Source of the DNA: Blastocatellia bacterium
GTDB lineage: Bacteria; Acidobacteriota; Blastocatellia; HR10; J050
Direction: 5' to 3'
Length of the DNA stretch: 64,000 bases
Assembly: GCA_026985075.1 (NCBI GenBank)
Contig: JALSQX010000067.1
Coordinates: 62,001-126,000 of the forward strand
The position numbers were made by a program, and so were the translations under genes. How positions within the stretch are numbered: position 1 is the stretch's first letter; the number at the start of each line of letters is the position of its first letter. Positions 37,971-47,581 of the stretch are shown here, one piece after another. The notes below the pieces were generated by a model, which was not told the DNA's origin, did not search any database, and was given only the letters and a program-made list of their open reading frames with translations.

Positions 37971-38981
37971 ATGAAGTCTATCCGCGTCGTTCAATTCGGT
38001 CTCGGTCCTATCGGTCAGGCCTGCGTGAAGGTGCTGGCGGAAAAATCCGGCATCGAGCTTCTCGGGGGAATTGACATTGATCCGCAAAAAATTGGCAAGG
38101 ACGTCGGCGAGATCTGTGGATTGAATGAGCCACTGGGGATTTCCGTGCGAGGCGACGCCGAAGCGGCACTGGCCGAATGGAAGCCCAACGTCGTCGTTCA
38201 CACCACGACGTCTTATCTCAGCGACGTCGAAGACCAACTCGCGACCATCATTCGGGCGGGCGCTCACATTGTTTCCTCAACGGAAGAACTCTTCTATCCC
38301 TATCGGCGCGACCCGGAATTCTGCCGCCGTATTGATCACCTGGCCAAACAACATGGCGTGGCCGTCGTGGCGACGGGGGTGAATCCAGGATTCGCCATGG
38401 ACATTCTTCCACTCTGCCTCACCGGCGTCTGCACCACTGTCACCAGGATCAATGTGCGGCGCGTCGTCGATGCGAGCCGTCGCCGGTTGTCGCTCCAGAA
38501 GAAGATTGGCGCCGGTCTCACCCCCGAGGCATTCGAACAGAAACTGGCTGGCGGCCACTTCGGGCATGTGGGCCTTCGTGAATCGGCTTTCGCCGTCATG
38601 GAGACCCTGGGCTGGCCGGTGGATGATATCGATGAAGAGATCAAACCGGTCATCGCCGAGGAGCGCGTGACGACGCCCTTCCTCACCGTAGATCCCGGAC
38701 AAGTGGCCGGACTGCACCAGGTCATGCGCGTCAAGAGCGAAGGGCGCGAGCGCCTGATCCTCGAACTCTGGATGTACGTGGGCGCGAAAGACCCGCATGA
38801 CAGCGTGGAGATCATCGGTGAGCCATTGTTGTCGGTGCGGCTGGCCGGAGGCATCTTCGGAGACACGGCGACGGTCGGCGCCCTCACCAATACCATCCCG
38901 AAGCTTATGCATGCCCAACCGGGTCTGCGAACGATGATGGAATTGCCGGTGCCTCACGCGTTTCTGGGGATGAAGGCGTAG
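37971..38981 (+). CDS. Dihydrodipicolinate reductase-like dehydrogenase (2,4-diaminopentanoate dehydrogenase type)
   Basis: 336 residues. RVVQFGLGPIGQACVKVLAEK is the NAD(P) loop; VVHTTTSYLSDVEDQLATIIRAGAHIVSSTEELFYP and GVNPGFAMDILPLCLTGVC match the DapB-related family that includes 2,4-diaminopentanoate dehydrogenase of ornithine fermentation. ATG 37971 is 6 bases after AGGAGG; the frame is open further upstream without a start signal. An ornithine cyclodeaminase-like gene lies 500 bases downstream, so amino-acid metabolism is likely, but the substrate is not established. Confidence 0.8.
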   Translation: MKSIRVVQFGLGPIGQACVKVLAEKSGIELLGGIDIDPQKIGKDVGEICGLNEPLGISVRGDAEAALAEWKPNVVVHTTTSYLSDVEDQLATIIRAGAHIVSSTEELFYPYRRDPEFCRRIDHLAKQHGVAVVATGVNPGFAMDILPLCLTGVCTTVTRINVRRVVDASRRRLSLQKKIGAGLTPEAFEQKLAGGHFGHVGLRESAFAVMETLGWPVDDIDEEIKPVIAEERVTTPFLTVDPGQVAGLHQVMRVKSEGRERLILELWMYVGAKDPHDSVEIIGEPLLSVRLAGGIFGDTATVGALTNTIPKLMHAQPGLRTMMELPVPHAFLGMKA

Positions 38982-39180
38982 GCCGAGAGCCTCGATGGAT
39001 CTTGAGGGTCTCCCGCTCCGGATGATGGCTCGGGGCGGTACTCATCAGTCCCGTTCGATCCGGTTGTCAAAACCACCATTCTATGAAAAACTTCATCCTT
39101 TCCCGATCCGGTGACGGGAGTGGGGTGCCGAGCTACTGGGCATCGCTATCGTCGAGATTCTGGTAAGGAGGGTTGAAGCG

Positions 39181-39504
39181 ATGGCGTACACTTTTGAAGA
39201 ACTCAAGGAGAAAACCGTGGCCGAACTTCGGGAAATCGCCAAAGGCATCGACCATGAAGCCGTCCGAGGATATACGCAAATGGACAAAGATCGCCTTCTG
39301 GCGGCCATTTGTACGGCTCTCCACATCGATATGCATGAGCATCATCGCGTCGTGGGGATCGATAAGACGGCCATCAAGATGCAGATTCGTCGGCTCAAGA
39401 AACAGCGCGATGAGGCTCTGGCCGCTCACGATCATGCTCGATTGAAACTCATCCGACGACAAATCCATCGGCTCAAGAGGAAACTCCGCAAGTCCATGAT
39501 CTGA
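39181..39504 (+). CDS. Small Rho_N-like helical protein
   Basis: 107 residues. The first 45 (FEELKEKTVAELREIAKGIDHEAVRGYTQMDKDRLLAAIC) resemble the Rho N-terminal/SAP-like helix-extended-helix that binds nucleic acid; the rest is a basic coiled coil (MQIRRLKKQRDEALAAHDHARLKLIRRQIHRLKRKLRKSM). Possibly a nucleic-acid- or ribosome-associated factor; no experiment is known to me. AAGGAGG upstream of ATG 39181. Five bases separate it from the next gene. Confidence 0.7.
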   Translation: MAYTFEELKEKTVAELREIAKGIDHEAVRGYTQMDKDRLLAAICTALHIDMHEHHRVVGIDKTAIKMQIRRLKKQRDEALAAHDHARLKLIRRQIHRLKRKLRKSMI

Positions 39505-39508
39505 AATC

Positions 39509-40513
39509 ATGAACGTGCTCATCATCAATCAATCCGAGGTCCGGGCCCTGCTCTCCATGAAAGCATGCATTGACCTCATGGCTGAGGCCTTCACCGCGCT
39601 GGCCCGCGGAGAGGTGCTCAATCCGCTGCGTCGAGGATTACTTTTGCCCGATAAGCGGGGGATTCTGGGATTGATGCCCGGATATATGGATTCCATCGGG
39701 ATGATGGGCGCCAAGGTCATCAGCGTTTTCCCCGAGCAACGGGAAGCCGAATACGATTCGCATCAAGGGGTCGTCCTCCTTTTCGAGGCCGAGCGGGGTC
39801 GGCTTCTCTCCATCATCGATGCCAGCGAGGTGACGGCCATTCGAACGGCGGCGGTCAGTGCCGTGGCCACACGATGGCTGGCCCGCGAGGATGCTGGCGA
39901 CCTGGCCATTCTGGGATCGGGCGTTCAAGCGCACCGGCATCTGGAAGCCATGTTTCTCGTTCGCCCCATCAAGCGCGTGCGCGTCTGGAGCCGGACGCCC
40001 GAACACGCTCAGACTTTCGCCGCCCGCGCCGCCCGACGATATGATCGCCCGATCCAAGCCGTGCCGACCGCCGAGGACGCCGTACGAGGAGCCGATCTCA
40101 TCTGTACCACGACATCAGCGCGCGAGCCCGTCCTCATGGGCGATTGGCTGACTCCGGGCGCGCACATCAATGCCGTGGGATCGAGCGTTCCCTATGCTCG
40201 CGAACTGGACACCAAGGCGATCGTTCAATCCCGATTGTTTGTGGACTGCCGCGAATCGGCGCTTCATGAAGCTGGCGATTTTCTCATTCCCCGGCAAGAG
40301 GGCGCGATCGACGAGACCCATATCCAGGGCGAACTCGGGGAGATACTCCTTGGTCACATCCAAGGGCGTCGATCGCCCGAAGAGACGACCATCTTCAAAT
40401 CACTGGGCCTGGCCATCGAAGACGTGGCTGCCGGCTCTTACCTCTATCGTCAAGCCATCGAGCGGGGCGCGGGGACATGGATCGAGCTGGGCGGCCAGCG
40501 CCATCTCGATTGA
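39509..40513 (+). CDS. Ornithine cyclodeaminase/mu-crystallin family protein
   Basis: 334 residues. MGAKVISVFPEQ, SVVLLF-like GVVLLFEAERGRLLSIIDASEVTAIRTAAVSAVATRWLAREDAGDLAILGSGVQAHRHLEAM and DLICTTTSAREPVL are classic. The family includes ornithine cyclodeaminase, alanine dehydrogenase and ketimine reductases, so substrate stays open. Starts 5 bases after the Rho_N-like gene, implying one operon. Confidence 0.9.
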   Translation: MNVLIINQSEVRALLSMKACIDLMAEAFTALARGEVLNPLRRGLLLPDKRGILGLMPGYMDSIGMMGAKVISVFPEQREAEYDSHQGVVLLFEAERGRLLSIIDASEVTAIRTAAVSAVATRWLAREDAGDLAILGSGVQAHRHLEAMFLVRPIKRVRVWSRTPEHAQTFAARAARRYDRPIQAVPTAEDAVRGADLICTTTSAREPVLMGDWLTPGAHINAVGSSVPYARELDTKAIVQSRLFVDCRESALHEAGDFLIPRQEGAIDETHIQGELGEILLGHIQGRRSPEETTIFKSLGLAIEDVAAGSYLYRQAIERGAGTWIELGGQRHLD

Positions 40514-40706
40514 GGGAGGAGAGGCTCCGCCCGAATGGCGCCGTTCGGGCGATCGCAGAGCCCCTCCCATCCATCGTCCCAACTGGCGCACCTCTCTCTC
40601 ATCATGGCGGATTGATCGAGCCCGGAGACATCCTTTGGGTTGTGCACTCTGGTTCGATCTGTGATATGGTATTCGTTCATCGCAACATCATATTCGGAGG
40701 GAGATC

Positions 40707-42071
40707 ATGCTCAAAGCGATTAACCCGACGACCGGTGAAACGATCAAGGAATACGATGAGCTGACGCCCGAGCAAGCCCGCGACATCATCGATCGAGCCG
40801 ACGAAGCTTTTCGCCATTGGCGGACGACCAGCTTCGCCGAGCGGGCAGAGGCGATGAACAATGCGGCCCGGCTCCTCCGCGAGCGCGTCGAAGAGTATGC
40901 CCGCCTCATGGCGCAAGAGATGGGGAAACCCATCCGAGAGGCCCGAGCGGAGGTCAATAAGTGCGCCTGGGTGTGTGAATACTACGCCCAACACGCCGAG
41001 CCCTTCCTGCGCCCGGAAATGGTCGAGACGGATGCCAGCAAGAGCTATGTCACCTTCAATCCGTTGGGCGTCATCCTCGCCATCATGCCCTGGAATTTTC
41101 CCTTCTGGCAGGTGTTTCGCTTTGCCGCGCCGGCGCTCATGGCGGGCAACGTCGGTGTGCTCAAGCACGCCTCCAATGTGCCCGGGTGCGCCCTGGCCAT
41201 CGAAGACATTTTTCGCCGCGCCGGTTTCCCACCATACGTTTTCAGCACGCTGCTGGTGGGAAGTCGACAGGTCGATGCCCTCATCGAACATCCTCGCGTC
41301 ACAGGCGTGACGCTCACCGGGAGCACGCCGGCGGGCCGGGCGGTCGCTCGAAAAGCGGGAGAAATGATCAAGAAAACCGTCCTCGAGTTGGGCGGCAGTG
41401 ATCCTTATATCGTGTTGGAAGACGCCGATCTGGATGCCACCGTGACCACCTGCGTCAATAGCCGACTGATCAATTCCGGTCAAAGTTGCATTGCCGCCAA
41501 GCGATTCATCGTCGTGGAATCGGTTCGCGACCAGTTCGAGAAACTGTTCATCGATCAGATGCGCGCCAAGAAGATGGGCGATCCCCTGGAAGAAGATACC
41601 GACGTGGGCCCGCAGGCGCGGCATGATTTGCGCGACGATCTCCATCGGCAAGTTCAACAGAGCATCGAGCTTGGCGCTCGCTGTCTCCTCGGCGGCCAGA
41701 TCCCCGACGATCCGGGCGCCTTCTATCCGCCGACCGTTCTCACCGACGTCAAGAAAGGCATGCCCGCCTACGATGAAGAGTTGTTCGGTCCGGTAGCGGC
41801 GATCATCCCGGTGAAAGATGAGCGAGAGGCCATCGCCGTGGCCAACGATTCCACATTCGGTCTGGGCGCGGCCGTCTTCACCCGAGACATCGCCAGGGGC
41901 GAACGCATCGCCGCCACCGAACTGGAGGCCGGGAATTGTTTCGTGAACGCGTTCGTCAAATCCGATCCGCGACTTCCCTTTGGCGGCATCAAGGAGAGCG
42001 GTTACGGCCGCGAACTCTCCCACTATGGCATCAAGGAATTCGTCAATATCAAGACGGTCTATGTGAAGTGA
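40707..42071 (+). CDS. NAD(P)-dependent aldehyde dehydrogenase (succinate-semialdehyde type)
   Basis: 454 residues. Catalytic Cys in NSGQSCIAAKR, general-base Glu in VLELGGSDPYIV, Asn in MPWNFPFWQV, cofactor GSTPAG. The short N-terminus and FVKSDPRLPFGGIKESGYGREL fit the GabD/SSADH branch. GGAGGG precedes ATG 40707. Converts an aldehyde to the acid; likely broad in amino-acid or lipid aldehyde metabolism. Confidence 0.92.
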   Translation: MLKAINPTTGETIKEYDELTPEQARDIIDRADEAFRHWRTTSFAERAEAMNNAARLLRERVEEYARLMAQEMGKPIREARAEVNKCAWVCEYYAQHAEPFLRPEMVETDASKSYVTFNPLGVILAIMPWNFPFWQVFRFAAPALMAGNVGVLKHASNVPGCALAIEDIFRRAGFPPYVFSTLLVGSRQVDALIEHPRVTGVTLTGSTPAGRAVARKAGEMIKKTVLELGGSDPYIVLEDADLDATVTTCVNSRLINSGQSCIAAKRFIVVESVRDQFEKLFIDQMRAKKMGDPLEEDTDVGPQARHDLRDDLHRQVQQSIELGARCLLGGQIPDDPGAFYPPTVLTDVKKGMPAYDEELFGPVAAIIPVKDEREAIAVANDSTFGLGAAVFTRDIARGERIAATELEAGNCFVNAFVKSDPRLPFGGIKESGYGRELSHYGIKEFVNIKTVYVK

Positions 42072-42160
42072 TAGATGCCGTGATCATCGGTGTGGCCGAT
42101 CGGCGAAAGCGCGTGCGGGAGCCTTGGGCGCTCCAGGAAGTGGTTTCTGAGGGGCATCAC

Positions 42161-42775
42161 ATGGGATTTTATGCGCGAGTGATCTTTCCCTGGGCGTGCG
42201 ATCTCATCATGTCCGCGCCTCACCTGGCTGAGGCTCGCCGGGAATTCCTGGCTGAGGTGACCGGTGAGGTCCTGGAGATCGGATTCGGCACCGGACTGAA
42301 TCTTCCTCACTATCCCGAACACGTCCGCAAGATCACGGCCATCGATGTCAACCCAGGCATGCATGCGCGAGCGGAGAAACGCATCCGCGCCTCGACGATC
42401 GCCGTCGAGCATCGCGTCATCAACGGCGAGCGCCTGCCGATGCCCAACGATTCGTTCGACAGCGTGGTCAGCACCTGGACGCTCTGTAGCATCAAGAACG
42501 TCTCTCGGGCGTTGAGAGAAATCCGTCGCGTGCTCAAGCCCGGCGGGCGCTTCTTCTTCATGGAGCATGGGCTGAGCGATGATCCCGCCGTGCAGCGCTG
42601 GCAGCACCTTCTCAACCCGCTGGAAAAGCTCATCGCCGATGGGTGTCATCTGAACCGGAACATCCCGGAGCTCATCGAGCGCCAGGGCCTGCGCATCGTC
42701 AAACTGGATCGATTCTATATGGACAAGACGCCCAAAACGCACGGATACACCTATCGTGGCGTGGCCACGAAATGA
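42161..42775 (+). CDS. Class I SAM-dependent methyltransferase
   Basis: 204 residues. EVLEIGFGTGLNLPHYP (motif I), AIDVNPGM (acidic strand 2), SFDSVVSTWTLCSI and VLKPGGRFFFMEHGLS place it with the UbiE/Menaquinone-like small-molecule methyltransferases; Met-His-Cys-rich members of this subgroup modify small molecules or arsenite, but the residues for that are absent. ATG 42161 after GAGGGG. The stop overlaps the next ATG (ATGA at 42772). Confidence 0.88.
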   Translation: MGFYARVIFPWACDLIMSAPHLAEARREFLAEVTGEVLEIGFGTGLNLPHYPEHVRKITAIDVNPGMHARAEKRIRASTIAVEHRVINGERLPMPNDSFDSVVSTWTLCSIKNVSRALREIRRVLKPGGRFFFMEHGLSDDPAVQRWQHLLNPLEKLIADGCHLNRNIPELIERQGLRIVKLDRFYMDKTPKTHGYTYRGVATK

Positions 42776-44025
42776 TCGACGAGATGGATACCCGCGAACC
42801 TTCTGTCTCTCGACGAGGGAACCGTATCATCATGCCCGGCATGGCGTCGGTCCACTCGCACGCTTTCCAACGCGTCTTGCGCGGGCGCACCCAGCGTCGC
42901 GCAACCGAAGCCGGCTCTTTCTGGTCGTGGCGTCGATGGATGTATGCGCTCGCCGAGCGACTCGACCCGGATGACCTCTTCCATATCTCCAGATTCGCTT
43001 TTGTGGAACTGGCCATGTCCGGAGTGACTGCCGTTGGCGAATTCCACTACCTGCACCATGACCGGGACGGGGCGCCCTACGATGACCGCGTATTATTGGC
43101 CGAGACCGTCATTCGCGCGGCTCGGGAGGCGGGATTGCGGATCGCGCTCATCCGAACCTGTTACTTCCGCGCTGGCTGGAGAAGGACTCTTGAATCGGCA
43201 CAACGACGGTTCTGCGATGCTTCGGTCGAGGATGCCCTGCGCGATGTGGAAACGCTTCAACGACGATTCGCCGGCGACCCGATGGTGCGCATCGGGCTCG
43301 CCGCGCACAGCGTTCGAGCGGTGCCCCGTTCACATATCATGGAATTAGCGGCCTACGCGCGAGAACGCGCACTTCCCTTCCACATGCACATCTCCGAGCA
43401 GCGGCACGAGGTCGATGAGTGCATCGAAGAATATGGTCTGAGTCCCGTCGCCCTGTTGGATCGAATGGGCGTGCTGGACGAGCGGTTTGTCGCCATACAT
43501 GCGACGCATCTCGACAATGATGAGATTCGCGCCCTCGGAGAGGCGCGCGCGTTCGTCTGCCTCTGTCGAACGACCGAGCGCGATCTGGGAGATGGATGTC
43601 CTCCGACGCGACCCCTCGTTCAGGCCGGAGCGCGGCTCTGCGTGGGCGCCGATAGCCACGCCAGCAGCGATGCTTTCGAAGAGATTCGCGCCGTCGAACT
43701 CGACGAACGCTCCCGCCTGGAAATGCGACATGCCGTCGCCGAGGCCCCGGAACTCCTCCGGGCGGCGACACAATACGGATACCAGGCCATCGGCATGGGC
43801 CAAGCCTGGCGCGATGACGCGGTCTCGCTGAACGCCGATGATCCCTCGTTCGCTTCTCTCAACGATGAGTTGCTCGTCGACGGCCTCATCTTCAACGCCA
43901 CGCCGAGAGCTATTGACCAGGTCACTATCGCCGGACGAACCGTCGTCGCCGAAGGCACCCACATCCACTATGAAGAAGCACGTCGGGGCTACGAGACGAC
44001 ATTGCGGAGACTGGGATTCCTCTGA
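42772..44025 (+). CDS. Amidohydrolase, formimidoylglutamate deiminase (HutF)-like
   Basis: 417 residues. Metal ligands in SVHSHAFQRVLRG, later FHMHISEQRHEVDECIEEYG, ATHL and VGADSHAS; the first block with AFQR is typical of HutF, which deiminates N-formimidoyl-glutamate in histidine breakdown. The N-terminal sandwich domain is short, about 25 residues before HSH against some 50 in usual members; an upstream opening at 42643 would overlap the methyltransferase. No other hut gene is nearby, so another deiminase substrate is possible. Confidence 0.8.
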   Translation: MIDEMDTREPSVSRRGNRIIMPGMASVHSHAFQRVLRGRTQRRATEAGSFWSWRRWMYALAERLDPDDLFHISRFAFVELAMSGVTAVGEFHYLHHDRDGAPYDDRVLLAETVIRAAREAGLRIALIRTCYFRAGWRRTLESAQRRFCDASVEDALRDVETLQRRFAGDPMVRIGLAAHSVRAVPRSHIMELAAYARERALPFHMHISEQRHEVDECIEEYGLSPVALLDRMGVLDERFVAIHATHLDNDEIRALGEARAFVCLCRTTERDLGDGCPPTRPLVQAGARLCVGADSHASSDAFEEIRAVELDERSRLEMRHAVAEAPELLRAATQYGYQAIGMGQAWRDDAVSLNADDPSFASLNDELLVDGLIFNATPRAIDQVTIAGRTVVAEGTHIHYEEARRGYETTLRRLGFL

Positions 44026-44093
44026 TCGACCGCGCCTATCGGGGACGAGGCTCTGTGAGCCACCCGGTACTCGCTTCAATGGCGGGACTCGAT

Positions 44094-44099
44094 TATAAT
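44094..44099 (+). promoter_or_regulatory. Candidate -10 box for msrA
   Basis: A perfect TATAAT 31 bases before the msrA start codon. No good TTGACA-like -35 is seen at 16-18 bases upstream, so confidence is limited. Confidence 0.35.
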
Positions 44100-44130
44100 G
44101 AAGCTCCTGTCATTCAGGGAGGGAGAGCAT

Positions 44131-44595
44131 ATGGAGAAAGCCACGTTCGCTGCCGGATGTTTCTGGGGTGTGGAAGCGGCGTTCCGACGCGTGGAGGGGG
44201 TCATCTCGACCACCGTGGGGTACACGGGCGGCTGGCTGGAGAGTCCGACGTATGAAGACGTGTGCACGGGCACCACTGGCCATGCCGAGGCCGTGTTGGT
44301 GGAATTCGATCCATCGCGCGTGTCTTACGAAGATCTCCTGGAGGTGTTCTGGAGCATACACGATCCCACCACGCCGAATCGCCAAGGACCGGATATCGGC
44401 CCGCAATATCGATCGGCGATTTTCTACCACACGCCGGAACAAGAGGCCGCCGCTCGGGCCGCCAAGGCGAACCTCGAGCGCAGCGGGCGATTCACCCGAC
44501 CCATAGTGACCGAGATCGTTCCCGCTTCCACGTTTTATCCGGCCGAAGAGTATCACCAGCGCTATTATGAAAAGCGCGGATGGAGTGCGAGATGA
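44131..44595 (+). CDS. msrA: Peptide-methionine (S)-S-oxide reductase MsrA
   Basis: 154 residues. [12 protein letters not shown] carries the catalytic Cys, VGYTGG, TGHAEAV and the C-terminal [10 protein letters not shown] are all present. Complements MsrB by reducing the S epimer of methionine sulfoxide. GGGAG upstream of ATG 44131; an in-frame ATG at 44098 overlaps the -10 box and is unlikely. Unlike some bacteria, msrA and msrB are here 7 kb apart. Confidence 0.95.
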   Translation: MEKATFAAGCFWGVEAAFRRVEGVISTTVGYTGGWLESPTYEDVCTGTTGHAEAVLVEFDPSRVSYEDLLEVFWSIHDPTTPNRQGPDIGPQYRSAIFYHTPEQEAAARAAKANLERSGRFTRPIVTEIVPASTFYPAEEYHQRYYEKRGWSAR

Positions 44596-44652
44596 TGCAC
44601 AGAGGCGGGATCGATCCTTACACTACCAAGCCATCATTCACTGGAGGATATG

Positions 44653-45711
44653 ATGACCGAATCGACCGGAAGGCGCCTCGATAGCTCCCATCGATCCACT
44701 CCTCCTTCGCCCAAACTATTCTTCGAGGTCGCGCGGGGATATCAACGAACGGCCGTCCTCAAAGCCGCTTTAGATCTGGATCTTTTCACGGCCATCGGCG
44801 AAGGTCATCAGATGGTCGACGAATTGGCTCGCCGCTGCGAAGCCTCCGAGCGCGGGATGCGCATTCTTTGCGACTATCTGACGATCATCGGCCTCCTCAC
44901 TAAAGAAGGAGAGCGGTATCATCTCACTCCCGAGTCGTCGGCGTTTCTCGATCGACGATCGCCCACCTGTTTGGCCAGCGTGCTCGACTTCCTTTATGCG
45001 CCGCCGATGACCGATGGATTCCAAACGGTGACCGAAGCGGTGCGCCGGGGAGGAACGGCGCTCCCTGATGGAGGTCCTCTGGCGCCCGAGCATCCCGCTT
45101 GGGTGAATTTCGCGCGCGCCATGCAGCCGATGGCGGCGCTCATGGCCCGATCCATTCCCCCATTGATCGATCCTCACCGGGCGCCGCGATTGAGGGTCCT
45201 CGATGTCGCCGCCGGGCATGGAGAGTATGGCATCGCTCTGGCTCGCCATAATCCCGCGGCTGAGATCGTCGCCCTCGATTGGCCCAACGTTCTCCAGGTG
45301 GCCGTGGAGAATGCCGAAAAGGCGGGCATCGGCCACCGTTACCGCACAATTGCCGGAAGCGCCTTTGATGCCGATTGGGGGAGTGGCTATGACGTGGTGC
45401 TGCTCAACAACTTTCTCCATCATTTCGACCCCCCGACGTGCGAGAGATTGCTGAGAAAGGTTCACGCCGCTCTGGTCACCGGTGGCCGGGCCGTCGCCCT
45501 GGAATTCGTTCCCAATGAAGATCGCGTCACCCCTCCAGAGACCGCCACTTTCAGTATGATTATGCTGGTCACGACGCCGCGAGGGGATGCGTATACGTTC
45601 GTTCAATATCAGGACATGTTTCGAAATGCCGGGTTTTCCCGAACCGAGCTCGTTCCTCTGCCGCCACCATCGGCTCAACAGTTGGTCATCTCGTATAAAG
45701 AAGCCAAGTGA
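44653..45711 (+). CDS. O-methyltransferase with winged-helix dimerisation domain
   Basis: 352 residues. The N-terminal 100 residues (AVLKAALDLDLFTAIGEGHQMVDELARRCEASERGMRILCDYLTIIGLL) form the dimerisation/winged-helix domain, and RLRVLDVAAGHGEYGIALAR, VALDWPNV, NNFLHHFD and GGRAVALEFV form the AdoMet domain of the hydroxyneurosporene/acetylserotonin O-methyltransferase type. Probably methylates a secondary metabolite or quinone-like compound. GGAGG is 5 bases before ATG 44653; the ATG at 44650 is too close. Confidence 0.86.
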   Translation: MTESTGRRLDSSHRSTPPSPKLFFEVARGYQRTAVLKAALDLDLFTAIGEGHQMVDELARRCEASERGMRILCDYLTIIGLLTKEGERYHLTPESSAFLDRRSPTCLASVLDFLYAPPMTDGFQTVTEAVRRGGTALPDGGPLAPEHPAWVNFARAMQPMAALMARSIPPLIDPHRAPRLRVLDVAAGHGEYGIALARHNPAAEIVALDWPNVLQVAVENAEKAGIGHRYRTIAGSAFDADWGSGYDVVLLNNFLHHFDPPTCERLLRKVHAALVTGGRAVALEFVPNEDRVTPPETATFSMIMLVTTPRGDAYTFVQYQDMFRNAGFSRTELVPLPPPSAQQLVISYKEAK

Positions 45712-45926
45712 GAGACTATTGTATGTCGGATGCTGAGGATGAGATCGGGATCACTCGATCCGCCCTCGCTCGACGTGGCTCTTCCCTCTTGCCCTCGCCT
45801 CTCGCGATCTGTAAACTTCCGCTTGTGCCATATGCTGTATGGCGCCCTCGCTGGCCGATGAGCGGGGGTACACAGCGAGGTCTCGCTTTCTGAAATCAAC
45901 TGAATATGTATGCGGAGGTGCTTGCA

Positions 45927-46520
45927 ATGATGCCTGTCGATCTTGCATGCGACTCGGCTGGATTCAGTCAGCTCGGTGCTGTCTTGTTCCCACTCGTGTT
46001 GACGACGTTCTCGCTTCCTCGGATAAAAAAACGCTTTTCGGGCAAGGCGACGAAAGGGTCATCGCGATCTAATGGTCACTCGCCTCAGACAAAGCCGATG
46101 AGGGAAAGCGAACGACTCGCTCGAAGTCCAGAACGCGAGGCGTTGCGCGCTCAACACGGGGTCCGACTGGTCACCGATGAAGAAGAAGGCACCGGGATCG
46201 ATAAACTCCCCAACGGCGTTTATGGCTTCACCTACGCTCCCATGCAGTGGGACGCGCCCCTGTTCCGGACGCGCACCCATCAAGGATTCGAGATTCACAA
46301 ATTACCCGATGGGACCGAACTCCTCATCGGCTATCTCTCTTCGGAGGAAGCCGGTCAAATGGCCACAGCCACAGAGCCGATCACCATCCATTTGTTCGCC
46401 GATCCGGCAGAACGAGCCTCCAAGCTGGTATGCATTCCGTTAGAGCGCGTCGTCCGACACAAGCAACATTCGGAACGGACGGGCAGCGGGCTGGAGCTGG
46501 AACTCGCTCCGGTGACCTGA
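45927..46520 (+). CDS. Hypothetical protein
   Basis: 197 residues, not recognised. GGAGG lies 8 bases before the ATG at 45927. The first 50 residues are weakly hydrophobic then basic; the second half (about 80-197) looks like a compact domain with GVYGFTYAPMQWDAPLFRTRTHQGFEIHKLPDGTELLIGYL and TIHLFADPAERASKLVCIPL, mostly beta in character. A shorter start at 46098 with no ribosome-binding sequence would keep only that domain. Function unknown. Confidence 0.6.
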   Translation: MMPVDLACDSAGFSQLGAVLFPLVLTTFSLPRIKKRFSGKATKGSSRSNGHSPQTKPMRESERLARSPEREALRAQHGVRLVTDEEEGTGIDKLPNGVYGFTYAPMQWDAPLFRTRTHQGFEIHKLPDGTELLIGYLSSEEAGQMATATEPITIHLFADPAERASKLVCIPLERVVRHKQHSERTGSGLELELAPVT

Positions 46521-46860
46521 TACCCTGTTCGGTCGATGATCCCAGCAGAAGCGCATCTCCTCGATGAACGATCGAACGGGCGGCTCTCGAAGCGGCACAT
46601 CGAGTCCCGGACGGACGAGCGGTCCAGAAGTTCCACCGACGTCCGAGGATGGGTGAGAGGGTCAGTCGCCCAGCGGCTCTGCTGGATTGTCCTGGCCGTC
46701 TCGCCCTCATCCACCATGTTCCCTCGCCTCCAAGAGGTGGTATAATCGCTGGCGCTTCCAGGGCGGGAGAGAGCATCGTTCAGGGATCATGAGTATGACC
46801 GAGGGATGCCAGATGTCACAGGGCGCCCTTCACCAATCACAAAGGAGGAAAACCCGAGCA
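46521..46860. other. Intergenic leader of sodC
   Basis: 340 bases with no supported gene. A TATAAT at 46741-46746 is the best -10 candidate, about 115 bases before the sodC start; the -35 (around TTCCCT) is weak. Confidence 0.4.
46741..46746 (+). promoter_or_regulatory. Candidate -10 box for sodC
   Basis: Perfect TATAAT upstream of the sodC lipoprotein gene; no strong -35 partner. Confidence 0.3.
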
Positions 46861-47427
46861 ATGAGACGAACCGCTTTTTCCATTCCGCTTCTTCTCGTCG
46901 TGGCGATGATGGGTTGTCGCTCGTCGTCCACGAATCAGGCCAGCCCATCTCAACCCGCCACTCCACCGGCTCCGGAGATCACCAAGGCGATTGCCGTTCT
47001 GCATCCGACCAAAGGGCACGACGTCCATGGCATCGTCACCTTCACTCGAACTCCTGGCGGCATCCGCGTGGTCGCCGATGTTCAGAATCTGGAACCCGGC
47101 GCGCACGGATTCCACATTCATGAATACGGGGATTGCTCGGCTGACGATGGAACCTCGGCCGGAGGCCATTTCAATCCCACCGGCATGCCCCACGGCGGTC
47201 GGCATGCCGAGAAGCGCCACGTTGGCGATCTGGGGAATATCACGGCCGACGCTTCGGGTCGGGCCAGAGCCGAATTCGTCGATGCGCATCTCTCATTCGA
47301 GGGAACGACATCCATCATCGGTCGGGCCGTCATCATTCATGCTCGAGCCGATGACCTGAAGTCTCAACCCTCAGGAGCTGCCGGACCACGGGTGGCTTGC
47401 GGCGTCATCGGCATTGCGAAACCATGA
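46861..47427 (+). CDS. sodC: Cu-Zn superoxide dismutase, lipoprotein
   Basis: 188 residues. PGAHGFHIHEYGDCS, SAGGHFNP, HAEKRHVGDLGNI and the terminal GPRVACGVIGIA carry the copper and zinc His/Asp ligands and the disulfide Cys pair. The N-terminus (IPLLLVVAMMGC) is a lipoprotein signal, so the enzyme detoxifies superoxide outside the cytoplasm. AGGAGG is upstream of ATG 46861 by 13 bases. Upstream in-frame ATGs lack signal-peptide logic. Confidence 0.93.
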   Translation: MRRTAFSIPLLLVVAMMGCRSSSTNQASPSQPATPPAPEITKAIAVLHPTKGHDVHGIVTFTRTPGGIRVVADVQNLEPGAHGFHIHEYGDCSADDGTSAGGHFNPTGMPHGGRHAEKRHVGDLGNITADASGRARAEFVDAHLSFEGTTSIIGRAVIIHARADDLKSQPSGAAGPRVACGVIGIAKP

Positions 47428-47581
47428 ACGCCTCATCCGGAAAGCACCCATCGTCAGCCGATGCCCACCACCAAGGATGATCAGGAGATGACGCTGGCGA
47501 CGAGCTTGAGACGCGATCCTTTCCGAGAGGCCGACCGTCACTGACTGACGCTGACCGGCCCGGCGCGCGCAGGAGCTCCAT

